NCBI RefSeq assembly: GCF_001418475.1
Contig: NZ_LIQX01000005.1
Span: 1-34,227, forward strand
Length of the DNA: 34,227 bases
Direction of reading: 5' to 3'
Source of the DNA: Streptomyces ossamyceticus
GTDB taxonomy: Bacteria > Actinomycetota > Actinomycetes > Streptomycetales > Streptomycetaceae
The notes below the pieces were generated by a model. It did no database searches. It worked only from the letters and a program-made list of their open reading frames with translations, and was not told where the DNA came from. The position numbers and the translations under genes were made by a program. Below are positions 28,469 through 34,227 of this stretch, one piece after another (the stretch's first letter is position 1; the number at the start of each line of letters is the position of its first letter).

Positions 28469-29468
28469 AGACCGCCCCACCGAAGTGGTTCCCCATGAGG
28501 CACTCCACGGCCTCAAGATCTCCCGCGGCCAGCGCGTCCAGCAGCGCGATGTGCTCGGCCGCGTCGGCCATCAACTCGATCCGCGTCCCGGCAGGCCCAG
28601 GGGTCAGCGGCAGCTGGCTCCGGCGGTGCAGGTCGTCCGCGATCTGCACCAACTGCTCGTTGCCGGCCAGCGACAGCATCCCCCGGTGGAAGGCCCGGTC
28701 CGCCTCCCCGTACGTGGCCCGGCACCCGGCGGACGCCGCGCGCGCCGTCTCCTCGGCCAGCGGTCGCAGCTCGCCCCAGCTGCCGGCCGGCAGCGTCCGC
28801 GCGAGCCTCAGGATCACCGGCACCTGGAGCAGCGCCCGCACCTCCGCCAGCTCGGCCAGCTCACGGGCGCCGCGCCGCACGACACGGAAACCCCGATTGG
28901 GCACGACCTCGACGGCACCCTCGATCGCCAGCTGCTGCATCGCCTCGCGGACCGGGGTCGCCGAGACCCCGAACTGCTCGCCGAGCGCGGGCGCCGAGTA
29001 CACCTCGCCGGGCGTCAGCTCACCGGCGGCGAGCGCGGCCCTCAGGGCGTCGAGGATCTGACCGCGCACGGAGGACCGCTGCACGACGGGGCGCCCCGGC
29101 GGGCGGAGCCCTTCGGAGCCTGCCTCATCCCCCGTCCCGCCACTGCGGGGGAGGGGAATCGGCGTCTCACTGTGGGTGTGCTCACCACGGGCGGCGTCGG
29201 CGGGCGGCACGGTGCCACGGCGACCCGCGTCGGCCGACGGCACGGCACCGCGGCGGCCCGCCTCACCGGACGGCGCGGCACGGCCGGCCTCGCCGCGGCC
29301 TGCGTCAAGACGGCCGACGCTCCCGGCGGCGCCGGTGGTGAGGCCCCGCTCCCGGTCGACGTCCGTCACTCCCGGCTGCGCGGGCACTCGGTAGGCCGTG
29401 GCCGGACGGGTGGCGTCCTGCGCATTCGCGGCAGGGGCCTGGCGCGAACGCGGTCCGGCCTGGTCCAC
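28467..29468 (-). CDS. GntR family (FCD-type) regulator with long disordered N-terminus
   Basis: DNA-binding regulator of 333 aa. The winged helix is in the middle (VRGQILDALRAALAAGELTP, then EQFGVSATPVREAMQQLAIEGAVEVVPNRGFRVV, about 135-205), followed by an all-helical FCD-type ligand domain with ELAEVRALLQVPVILRLA and DRAFHRGMLSLAGNEQL. About 130 residues before the helix-turn-helix are Ala/Gly/Pro/Arg-rich with an internal repeat (AGRRGAVPSAD, AGRRGTVPPAD); ordinary family members have 10-20. I start at GTG 29468 because AGGAGG sits 4 nt upstream; ATG 29492 and GTG 29573 lack ribosome sites. Target genes unknown; the neighbours are unrelated metabolic genes. Confidence 0.82.
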   Translation of the reverse strand: MDQAGPRSRQAPAANAQDATRPATAYRVPAQPGVTDVDRERGLTTGAAGSVGRLDAGRGEAGRAAPSGEAGRRGAVPSADAGRRGTVPPADAARGEHTHSETPIPLPRSGGTGDEAGSEGLRPPGRPVVQRSSVRGQILDALRAALAAGELTPGEVYSAPALGEQFGVSATPVREAMQQLAIEGAVEVVPNRGFRVVRRGARELAELAEVRALLQVPVILRLARTLPAGSWGELRPLAEETARAASAGCRATYGEADRAFHRGMLSLAGNEQLVQIADDLHRRSQLPLTPGPAGTRIELMADAAEHIALLDALAAGDLEAVECLMGNHFGGAV

Positions 29469-29652
29469 AGGTCCTCCTCCGAGCCGAGTCATGGGTCCAC
29501 GTGTGAGTGTCGGGTGTGTCCGGCGGTGCGGCCGACCGGTACGGCCACCGGCACCCTCGGGGCGGTTGGTCACTACTGGGGTTGTTACCGGTCGTTAAGC
29601 ACCATAGGCGCACATGCCCTCAGTTCAAACCCGGACTACCCAGAGCAAGCCT

Positions 29653-29674
29653 CAGGTAAGGTAAGCCTTACCTG
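29653..29674. promoter_or_regulatory. iron box (DmdR/IdeR-type operator)
   Basis: AGGTAAGGTAAGCCTTACCT at 29654-29673 is a perfect 8-4-8 inverted repeat, 9-4-9 with its flanks. The overlapping 19-mer starting at 29657 fits the published TWAGGTWAGSCTWACCTWA-type DtxR-family box at all but the last two positions. It lies 29 nt before the FhuF-like gene, where iron-loaded DmdR would block its promoter. Confidence 0.85.
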
Positions 29675-29702
29675 GCAGCGATGGTGAAACGGCGGTCCCC
29701 GT

Positions 29703-30569
29703 ATGCCCCTCCCCGCACCGGCACCGGTCCCCTCTCCGCGCACGTCACCCATGACGGCCGCCTACGCGCGGTTGGCCGAGGCCCTGCCCATGATGAGCGT
29801 GACAGAACTCTCCCCCGCGGATCCATTGCCCGAAGGTGAGGGATGGGTCCGCGCCGCCGGGCTCGCGGCGGGCGGCGCGGAGCTGGACACGTTCCTGGCG
29901 TGGGACGAGGACCAGATCCTCCGGGACCACGGACGGCAGGGGCGCCCGGACGTGGTGGCGGCCTTCGGACTGCACCGCTACTCCTGGTACGCGTGCCTCC
30001 TCTTCACCGTCCCCTGGTTCCTGGAGCGCCGGGTGCCGCGCTTCCCGGCGCAGCACGTGGCGTTCCAGCGGGAGCGGAGCCGGCTGGCGGTCCGCGGGGA
30101 AACGTTCAGCTGCCTGCCCGGCGATCCGGCCGCCACCACACCCGGCGCCCGCGTGGTCCCGGACGAGGAGGCGCTGCGGGCCGAGGTGCGCGCCGCCGTC
30201 GCCGAGCACATGGAACCGGTCCTCGGCGGCTTCGGCCCACGGATGCGCCGACGCGGCCGGGCCCTGTGGGGCATGGCGACCGACGAGGTCGTGGAGGGCA
30301 TCTGGTACGTCGCCGAGCTGCTCGGCCCCGGCGAGCGGGAGCGGTGCCGGCGCGACCTGGAGCTGCTGCTGCCGGGCGCGACCCGGCCGTACGTGGGCAC
30401 CGCGGGCTTCCGCGAACTGGCCGGGCCCGGCGGTGAGCCGCTGTCGACGCGGGACCGGGCGAGCTGCTGCATGTACTACACGCTGGCCCCCGAGGACACC
30501 TGCGCCACCTGCCCGCGCACCCGCGAGGCCGAACGGATCGCCAAGCTCAAGACATCCGCGGCCGCCTGA
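29703..30569 (+). CDS. FhuF-like ferric-siderophore reductase (2Fe-2S)
   Basis: Cytosolic iron-sulfur protein of 288 aa that would reduce ferric siderophores to free iron. The C-terminus carries CCMYYTLAPEDTCATC, exactly the CC-x10-C-x2-C ligand pattern of the FhuF [2Fe-2S] cluster. The rest is compatible with the family (HRYSWYACLLFTVPWFLERRVPRF, SRLAVRGETFSCLPGDP, MATDEVVEGIWYVAELLG). ATG 29703 lacks a good ribosome site; ATG 29751 would give a 272-residue protein. A DtxR-type iron box lies just upstream, so expression under iron starvation is expected. No siderophore uptake genes adjoin it. Confidence 0.88.
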   Translation: MPLPAPAPVPSPRTSPMTAAYARLAEALPMMSVTELSPADPLPEGEGWVRAAGLAAGGAELDTFLAWDEDQILRDHGRQGRPDVVAAFGLHRYSWYACLLFTVPWFLERRVPRFPAQHVAFQRERSRLAVRGETFSCLPGDPAATTPGARVVPDEEALRAEVRAAVAEHMEPVLGGFGPRMRRRGRALWGMATDEVVEGIWYVAELLGPGERERCRRDLELLLPGATRPYVGTAGFRELAGPGGEPLSTRDRASCCMYYTLAPEDTCATCPRTREAERIAKLKTSAAA

Positions 30570-30596
30570 CGGACCGTCCACCACGGGCGACCGGGC

Positions 30597-30616
30597 CCCC
30601 CGGCGACCGCCGGGGG
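30597..30616 (+). terminator. hairpin after the FhuF-like gene
   Basis: CCCCCGGC, loop GACC, GCCGGGGG: a perfect 8-bp GC stem 27 nt after the stop codon. No T-run. A smaller CCACT-CCG-AGTGG hairpin follows at 30632-30644. Confidence 0.7.
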
Positions 30617-30747
30617 CATGTGCCGTAAGATCCACTCCGAGTGGGACCCTCGTTGGGTTACAGGTGGTTCACAAATTCCTCACTCGTCACGGGAACTTTC
30701 CGTGGAACCACTCGAACGGGTAATCTCACTCGCACTCAACTCCCGTC

Positions 30748-30879
30748 CCTCGCGCGGCAGTTCGAGCAGAATGCCGCCTGGCGTCACTCATTGCACTGCC
30801 TTGGCGGTCTCTTGCCCCGAAACCCCCTGAGGGCCGCGAGGATTGGGCCACTATGGCGGGCGATACGCCCTATCCCAAT
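30748..30879 (+). ncRNA. candidate structured 5' leader ending in a three-way junction
   Basis: First domain: CCTCGCG (30748-30754) pairs with CGCGAGG (30835-30841), enclosing a CGGCA/TGCCG hairpin (30755-30776) and a CCC-TGA-GGG hairpin (30825-30833). Second domain, directly adjacent: ATTGG (30842-30846) pairs with CCAAT (30875-30879) and encloses two perfect hairpins, GCCA-CTA-TGGC (30847-30857) and GGGCG-ATA-CGCCC (30858-30870), stacked without a gap. The AAGGGA ribosome site of the DUF2637 gene starts 2 nt later. It does not match a riboswitch class I can name; a cis-regulatory RNA is inference from pairing on paper only. Confidence 0.45.
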
Positions 30880-30893
30880 GCAAGGGACCCCTG

Positions 30894-31949
30894 ATGAGAT
30901 TGACCGACATATCGCTGAACTGGCTGCTTCCGGGCGCCGTACTGCTCCTGGGCATGCTGGCGGCGGTGGCGGTACTCGCGCGCGGCAAGCGCTCCGGGGA
31001 GCACGCGAAGACCGATGACTCGTGGGAACGCAGCGAGGAGCGCCGCAGGCGCAAGGAGGCCCTCTACGCCACGGCGTCCTACATCCTCCTCTTCTGCTGT
31101 GCCGCGGTCGCCGCCGCGCTCTCCTTCCGCGGCCTGGTCGGCTTCGGCGAGCAGAACCTGGGCCTCTCCAACGGGTGGCAGTACCTGGTTCCGTTCGGCC
31201 TGGACGGCGCCGCCATGTTCTGCTCGGTACTCGCCGTGCGCGAGGCCAGCCACGGTGACGCGGCCCTCGGCTCACGGATACTCGTGTGGACGTTCGCCGG
31301 CGCGGCGGCCTGGTTCAACTGGGTGCACGCCCCCAGGGGTCTCGGCCACGACGGCGCCCCGCAGTTCTTCGCAGGCATGTCCATGTCCGCCGCGGTGCTC
31401 TTCGACCGCGCGCTCAAGCAGACCCGCCGCGCCGCGCTGCGCGAGCAGGGCCTGGTGCCGCGTCCGTTGCCGCAGATCCGTATCGTCCGCTGGCTGCGGG
31501 CCCCGCGTGAGACGTACAAGGCCTGGTCGCTGATGCTCCTGGAGGGCGTGCGCAGCCTGGACGAGGCCGTGGACGAGGTGCGCGAGGACAAGCGCCTCAA
31601 GGAGGAGAACCGCGCGCGCAAGCGGGAGCACGACCGTCTGGAGCGCGCCCACCTCAAGGCCATCAGCCGGGGCCACCGGGGTCTGCCCGGCCGTGGCGGC
31701 GGTGGCGGCGGTGGCCAGCGCCAGGTGGACACCACCGTGGAACGCGTCCCCGCACAGGCGGTCTCGGAGCCTGCCATATCGGCGCCGGAGCCCCTGCCCG
31801 TGCGTACCCGCCCCTCCCTGCAGCCCGTGCGCAACGGCTCTGACAAGTCGATCACCGTGGACCTCACCGCGGAGGACGACACGATGGCCCTGCCTCGGCT
31901 GGACTCCCTGGAGCGGAAGCTCAAGGACCTTGAGCAGCAGTTCGGCTGA
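30894..31949 (+). CDS. DUF2637 domain membrane protein
   Basis: Membrane protein of 351 aa of the actinobacterial DUF2637 group, related to plasmid Spd transfer-associated proteins. About four hydrophobic segments: WLLPGAVLLLGMLAAVAVLA (10-29), ASYILLFCCAAVAAALSF, LVPFGLDGAAMFCSVLAV and ILVWTFAGAAAWFNWVHAP. The C-terminal half is cytosolic and charged, with a helical KRLKEENRARKREHDRLERAHLKAISR, a seven-glycine run at about 265-272 and a final coiled-coil-like LDSLERKLKDLEQQFG. ATG 30894 has AAGGGA 7 nt upstream; an in-frame extension to 30843 would run through the structured leader without a ribosome site. Function unknown. Confidence 0.85.
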   Translation: MRLTDISLNWLLPGAVLLLGMLAAVAVLARGKRSGEHAKTDDSWERSEERRRRKEALYATASYILLFCCAAVAAALSFRGLVGFGEQNLGLSNGWQYLVPFGLDGAAMFCSVLAVREASHGDAALGSRILVWTFAGAAAWFNWVHAPRGLGHDGAPQFFAGMSMSAAVLFDRALKQTRRAALREQGLVPRPLPQIRIVRWLRAPRETYKAWSLMLLEGVRSLDEAVDEVREDKRLKEENRARKREHDRLERAHLKAISRGHRGLPGRGGGGGGGQRQVDTTVERVPAQAVSEPAISAPEPLPVRTRPSLQPVRNGSDKSITVDLTAEDDTMALPRLDSLERKLKDLEQQFG

Positions 31950-31965
31950 GTCCGGACCACACCAT

Positions 31966-32001
31966 CGGACAGGGGCGCGGCATCAGCCGCGCCCCTGTCC
32001 G
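31966..32001. terminator. strong 16-bp terminator between convergent genes
   Basis: A perfect 16-bp stem, left arm CGGACAGGGGCGCGGC, loop ATCA, right arm the exact complement, followed by TTTG on the plus strand. It ends the DUF2637 transcript and probably also stops the convergent ATPase transcript. Confidence 0.9.
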
Positions 32002-32026
32002 TTTGCTCGTGTCCAGTTGCTCGGGT

Positions 32027-32509
32027 CTAGGTGAGGCCGCCGTCGAGGTCGAACCAGACCGACTTGCCCACCCCGTGCGCCCGTACCCCCCAGGAGTCGG
32101 CGAGGGACTGCACGAGGAGGAGACCGCGGCCATGGGTGGCGTCGTCGGTCTGCGACATCCTCGCTCTGGGCCTGCGGGCCACGAAGTCCCGTACCTCCAC
32201 ATGGAGTCCGCGGGGTGAGACCGTGGCGGTCAGCACCGCGTCGTCGTCGGTGTGGATCAGTGCGTTGGTGACCAGCTCACTGGTGAGCAGTTCCGCTATC
32301 TCCGATCTCCCCGGCCGCCCCCACTGCCGCAGCAACTCCCGCAGGGCCTTGCGGGATTCGGGCACCGCCCGGAGATCCGCCCGCCCGAGTCTGCGCCTGA
32401 GCTGACCGGCACCGGGCTGCGCCGGCACTTCGTCGGTCTCTTCCTCCACCGTTTCCGCCGAGGACGCCCCGATCGCCACGGGACCGCCTCCTCGTGCCTG
32501 CCTCTTCAT
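32027..32509 (-). CDS. RsbW-like ATP-binding (HATPase_c) regulatory protein
   Basis: Small GHKL ATPase of 160 aa, the anti-sigma-factor/serine-kinase type abundant in Streptomyces. N-box SELVTNALIHTDDD, G1-box region VRDFVARRPRAR and G2-box THGRGLLLVQSLADSWGV are in order; the N-terminal helix LRAVPESRKALRELLRQWG is typical. I start at ATG 32509; a GTG at 32593 would add 28 residues. AGGAGGGG at about 32535-32542 is not followed by a usable start codon in frame. Upstream on the same strand is a PP2C-like phosphatase; proteins of these two types form partner-switching pathways, but no anti-sigma antagonist is visible here. Confidence 0.85.
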   Translation of the reverse strand: MKRQARGGGPVAIGASSAETVEEETDEVPAQPGAGQLRRRLGRADLRAVPESRKALRELLRQWGRPGRSEIAELLTSELVTNALIHTDDDAVLTATVSPRGLHVEVRDFVARRPRARMSQTDDATHGRGLLLVQSLADSWGVRAHGVGKSVWFDLDGGLT

Positions 32510-33050
32510 GACCCCCGCCCACGCGCCGATGACCGATTCCCCTCCTGCTCGAACACGCACACGGGGATCCTTGCCCGGTCCGGATCGCGGCACTCATGTC
32601 GAATCGTCAACGGCCCTCCGTACGCCTTCAAACGCACAGGGTCAAGCCAGCCATCGGTACCGGAAGACAGCGCTTCCCGCCCCGGAAAACCCCTCACACG
32701 GCGACGAACCCGACGGCGCGCCCCCGGCCGGGCGGCCGGTACTCGACCCTGCGATCCCGGCCAACCCCCCACGTGGGGCTGGGGATCCGGCCGTGGCGCA
32801 ACGGCACGGGACAGGCGGACGGGCCCCGCACCAGCGGCGGATGCGGACCGCTCGACGACGATGATGTTCATTGGCTGAAATCAAGCGCTGGTACAGGCCA
32901 ACCGGGCGGCCGGTACGACAGCTTGACAGCGGCCACCGGGCGGGGGACGGTGCCCGTCGCCCTCCGTCTACCCCGGTCCGCCCGGCTCACCCAGCTGATC
33001 AGCCCCGGCTCTCGCACCCCCGAACGGCCAAGGCGTGCCCCTGGAGAGGG
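32510..33050. other. 541-bp gap upstream of the RsbW-like gene
   Basis: No supported gene. It contains a perfect 12-bp palindrome CCCCACGTGGGG (32767-32778), a 15-bp direct repeat CCGGGCGGCCGGTAC at 32728-32742 and 32902-32916, and the terminator of the phosphatase gene at its right end. Open frames on both strands here have no ribosome site or recognisable product. Confidence 0.55.
32767..32778. promoter_or_regulatory. palindrome CCCCACGTGGGG
   Basis: Perfect 12-bp palindrome about 260 bp upstream of the RsbW-like ATPase start. Possible operator; no regulator gene adjoins. Confidence 0.3.
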
Positions 33051-33057
33051 TCACGCC
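33032..33057 (-). terminator. terminator hairpin at the end of the phosphatase gene
   Basis: On the minus strand GGCGTG and CACGCC enclose CCCT-CTCC-AGGG with one mismatched pair, giving a 10-bp stem with a 4-nt loop. The left arm overlaps the TGA stop of the phosphatase gene (33053-33051). Confidence 0.6.
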
Positions 33058-34227
33058 TCCCAGACGGCCGCCGCCGTACGGTCGTCCGCGTAGCCCTTGA
33101 CCCGGACCTGGGTGTCGGCGAGGTAGGCGGCGAGACCGGGCGGCTCGTCGGTGCGCCAGCGCGCCGCGAGGTGGTCGGCGAGCTGTTCCTCGCCACGCAG
33201 GGGATCGGCGAGCCCGGGGGTGCACAGCAGCAGGACGTCACCCTCGCGGGCCACGGAGGCACGGAACCGGAAGGGTTCACGGGGCGGCGCGGGGGCGGGT
33301 TCGTACGGGCTCGGCGGCGTCGTGATGCCGAGGTCCATCGTGAGCCGGTCGCCCTCGGGGGTCTCGTGCGGCAGCGAGCCGAACCCGACCACCGGCGCCC
33401 CCGCGGACTCGGCGACCCGCGGCTCTATGTCCTGCCACTCCCCGCCCCGCAGCCGGAACAGTCCGCCGGGCCCGACCCCGAAGAACACCCGCGTACGGCA
33501 CCGGGGGTCTGCCGGGAGCAGCAGACAGCGCAGGCTCGCGGTGTACTCCTCCGGGTCGAGCCCCTGCTCGGCCGCGCTCGCGCGGAGTCTGCCGAGGCTG
33601 CGGTCGGTGAGCCGGTGCAGCCCCGACTTCAGGTCACCGCGCCGGGCGGCCCTGATGTCCTCCACGAGGCGGGCGTGGCTGCGCCCGACCGCCTGCCCGA
33701 TCCACCGGCACGCCTCGGCGGCCGCCCGGTGCGCGCCGGGGGTCGCCCGGACGCCGGTCGCCATCGCCACCAGCACCAGGGCCTGCTCGCCCACACCGAA
33801 CCGGGCGGTCAGCAGCGAGTCCCGGCGTGGTTCGCCGCGGTAGCGCGACGAGTCCCCGCGCAGGGAGACGGCACGCACCGTGCAGGCCCCGTAGCGCGCA
33901 CCGTCCAGCACGGTGTCCGCGACCAGGTCGCCGAGATCGTCCGGATCGGCCGGTGGCAGCGCGGTCGGCTCGGGGTCGTACGTGGGCGGCCCGGACCCGA
34001 CGTGGTCCACATGCACCGGCTGACTGCCGGTGGCCAGCCTGACCTCCTGTGCCTGGAGGGTCCGCGGGTCCAGGTCCGCGCCGGGCCGCGCGTCGGAGGG
34101 GTCGGGGGCGGCGGGACCGGAGGGCGCGGCGGTACCCGCCGAGGCGCCGAGAACCTCAGGCGGGGAGGGCGGCACGGCTTCCGAGGGATCGTCCGGGGAG
34201 GGCGCCGACGGAGGGGCGGCGGGAGGC
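33051..34227 (-). CDS. PP2C-like protein phosphatase domain protein, 5' end outside window
   Basis: The frame stays open to the window edge, so the true start is probably further right; the first in-window candidate is GTG 34175 (374 aa) with no ribosome site. The upstream part is Pro/Ala/Asp-rich and disordered. The folded part matches Streptomyces PP2C-related proteins: LVADTVLDGARYGACTVRAVSLRGDSSRYRGEPRRD, LLTARFGVGEQALVLVAMATG, GDVLLLCTPGLADPLRGEEQLADHL and the closing VKGYADDRTAAAVWEA, where DDRT is the C-terminal metal-site motif. The usual N-terminal metal Asp motif (DGxG) is replaced by less typical sequence, so phosphatase activity is not assured. Confidence 0.75.
   Translation of the reverse strand, partial: PPAAPPSAPSPDDPSEAVPPSPPEVLGASAGTAAPSGPAAPDPSDARPGADLDPRTLQAQEVRLATGSQPVHVDHVGSGPPTYDPEPTALPPADPDDLGDLVADTVLDGARYGACTVRAVSLRGDSSRYRGEPRRDSLLTARFGVGEQALVLVAMATGVRATPGAHRAAAEACRWIGQAVGRSHARLVEDIRAARRGDLKSGLHRLTDRSLGRLRASAAEQGLDPEEYTASLRCLLLPADPRCRTRVFFGVGPGGLFRLRGGEWQDIEPRVAESAGAPVVGFGSLPHETPEGDRLTMDLGITTPPSPYEPAPAPPREPFRFRASVAREGDVLLLCTPGLADPLRGEEQLADHLAARWRTDEPPGLAAYLADTQVRVKGYADDRTAAAVWEA

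Larger units (their letters stand above)
30570..30893 (+). other. 324-bp gap with terminator, promoter and structured leader
   Basis: Holds the terminator of the FhuF-like gene, a likely -10 TAATCT at 30721-30726 (TSS near 30733), then about 160 nt of leader for the DUF2637 gene with extensive paired sequence. The -35 position reads TTTCCG or TTCCGT, weak. A CACGG/CCGTG inverted repeat (30688-30704) overlaps it. Confidence 0.5.

Noticed and set aside
30843-30893. Upstream start adding 17 residues to the DUF2637 protein
   Set aside because: No ribosome site, and it would run through the paired leader; ATG 30894 has AAGGGA at the proper distance.
32506-32871. 121-codon minus-strand frame upstream of the RsbW-like gene
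   Set aside because: Low-complexity Arg/Pro/Gly product, no ribosome site, overlaps the ATPase start region.
32853-33093. Frame with HWLKSSAGTGQPGG resembling the start of a DUF397 protein
   Set aside because: Only the WxKSS motif matches; no cysteine/valine pattern follows and there is no ribosome site.
1-34227. CRISPR array, tRNA, rRNA, insertion sequence, or TTA (bldA-dependent) codons in called genes
   Set aside because: None seen on reading; the TTA check was by eye and not exhaustive.

Overview
The window is a high-GC chromosomal segment of a streptomycete or close relative. Genes use GTG/ATG starts with GGAGG-type or leaderless initiation, and the protein families (AfsK-like kinase with a beta-propeller, DUF2637, PucR-controlled xanthine dehydrogenase, ATPase-less sugar ABC operon, RsbW-like ATPase) are typical of Streptomyces. 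I see no rRNA, tRNA, CRISPR array, phage or transposase gene.

Layout. (1) 62-4041: the end of an inositol-catabolism locus, with iolD, a GntR/UTRA regulator behind two palindromes, and a ribose/inositol-type binding lipoprotein without permease or ATPase. (2) 4108-6395: a Gfo/Idh/MocA oxidoreductase and a LacI regulator, divergent, sharing back-to-back TTGACA boxes and two inverted copies of a TGGAnCGnTCCA operator. (3) 6396-9412: a 21-bp tandem repeat, a Ser/Thr kinase fused to an eight-blade PQQ-like propeller, and an ankyrin protein. (4) 9454-14610: a four-gene sugar uptake operon (binding protein, two permeases, a YesL-like membrane protein) whose genes overlap by 4 nt, divergent from a second Gfo/Idh/MocA oxidoreductase, with a LacI-type operator between them. 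(5) 14698-18228: a cytochrome P450, an SRPBCC protein, a DinB/TIGR03086 protein and a membrane protein.

(6) 18290-27370: a purine-catabolism block with XdhC maturation factor, NCS2/AzgA purine permease, the three xanthine dehydrogenase subunits (Mo, 2Fe-2S, FAD) and the divergent regulator PucR. The leader of the dehydrogenase operon carries two short ORFs with near-perfect Shine-Dalgarno sequences, the second coupled by ATGA to an in-frame extension of the FAD subunit. (7) 27557-34227: a TPR-like protein, a GntR regulator with a long disordered N-terminus, an FhuF-like ferric-siderophore reductase under a DmdR/IdeR-type iron box, a DUF2637 membrane protein behind a leader that folds on paper into a closed domain plus a compact three-way junction, an RsbW-like ATPase, and a PP2C-like phosphatase running off the right edge.

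In function the window is mostly nutrient acquisition (inositol, unknown sugars, purines, iron), each module with its own local regulator or operator, plus a few signalling proteins. The least explained parts are noncoding or nearly so: the xdh leader ORFs, the DUF2637 leader, the 21-bp repeat whose variation is confined to one codon phase, and a dispersed palindromic repeat. All functions are from reading the sequence; no database search or folding program was run.
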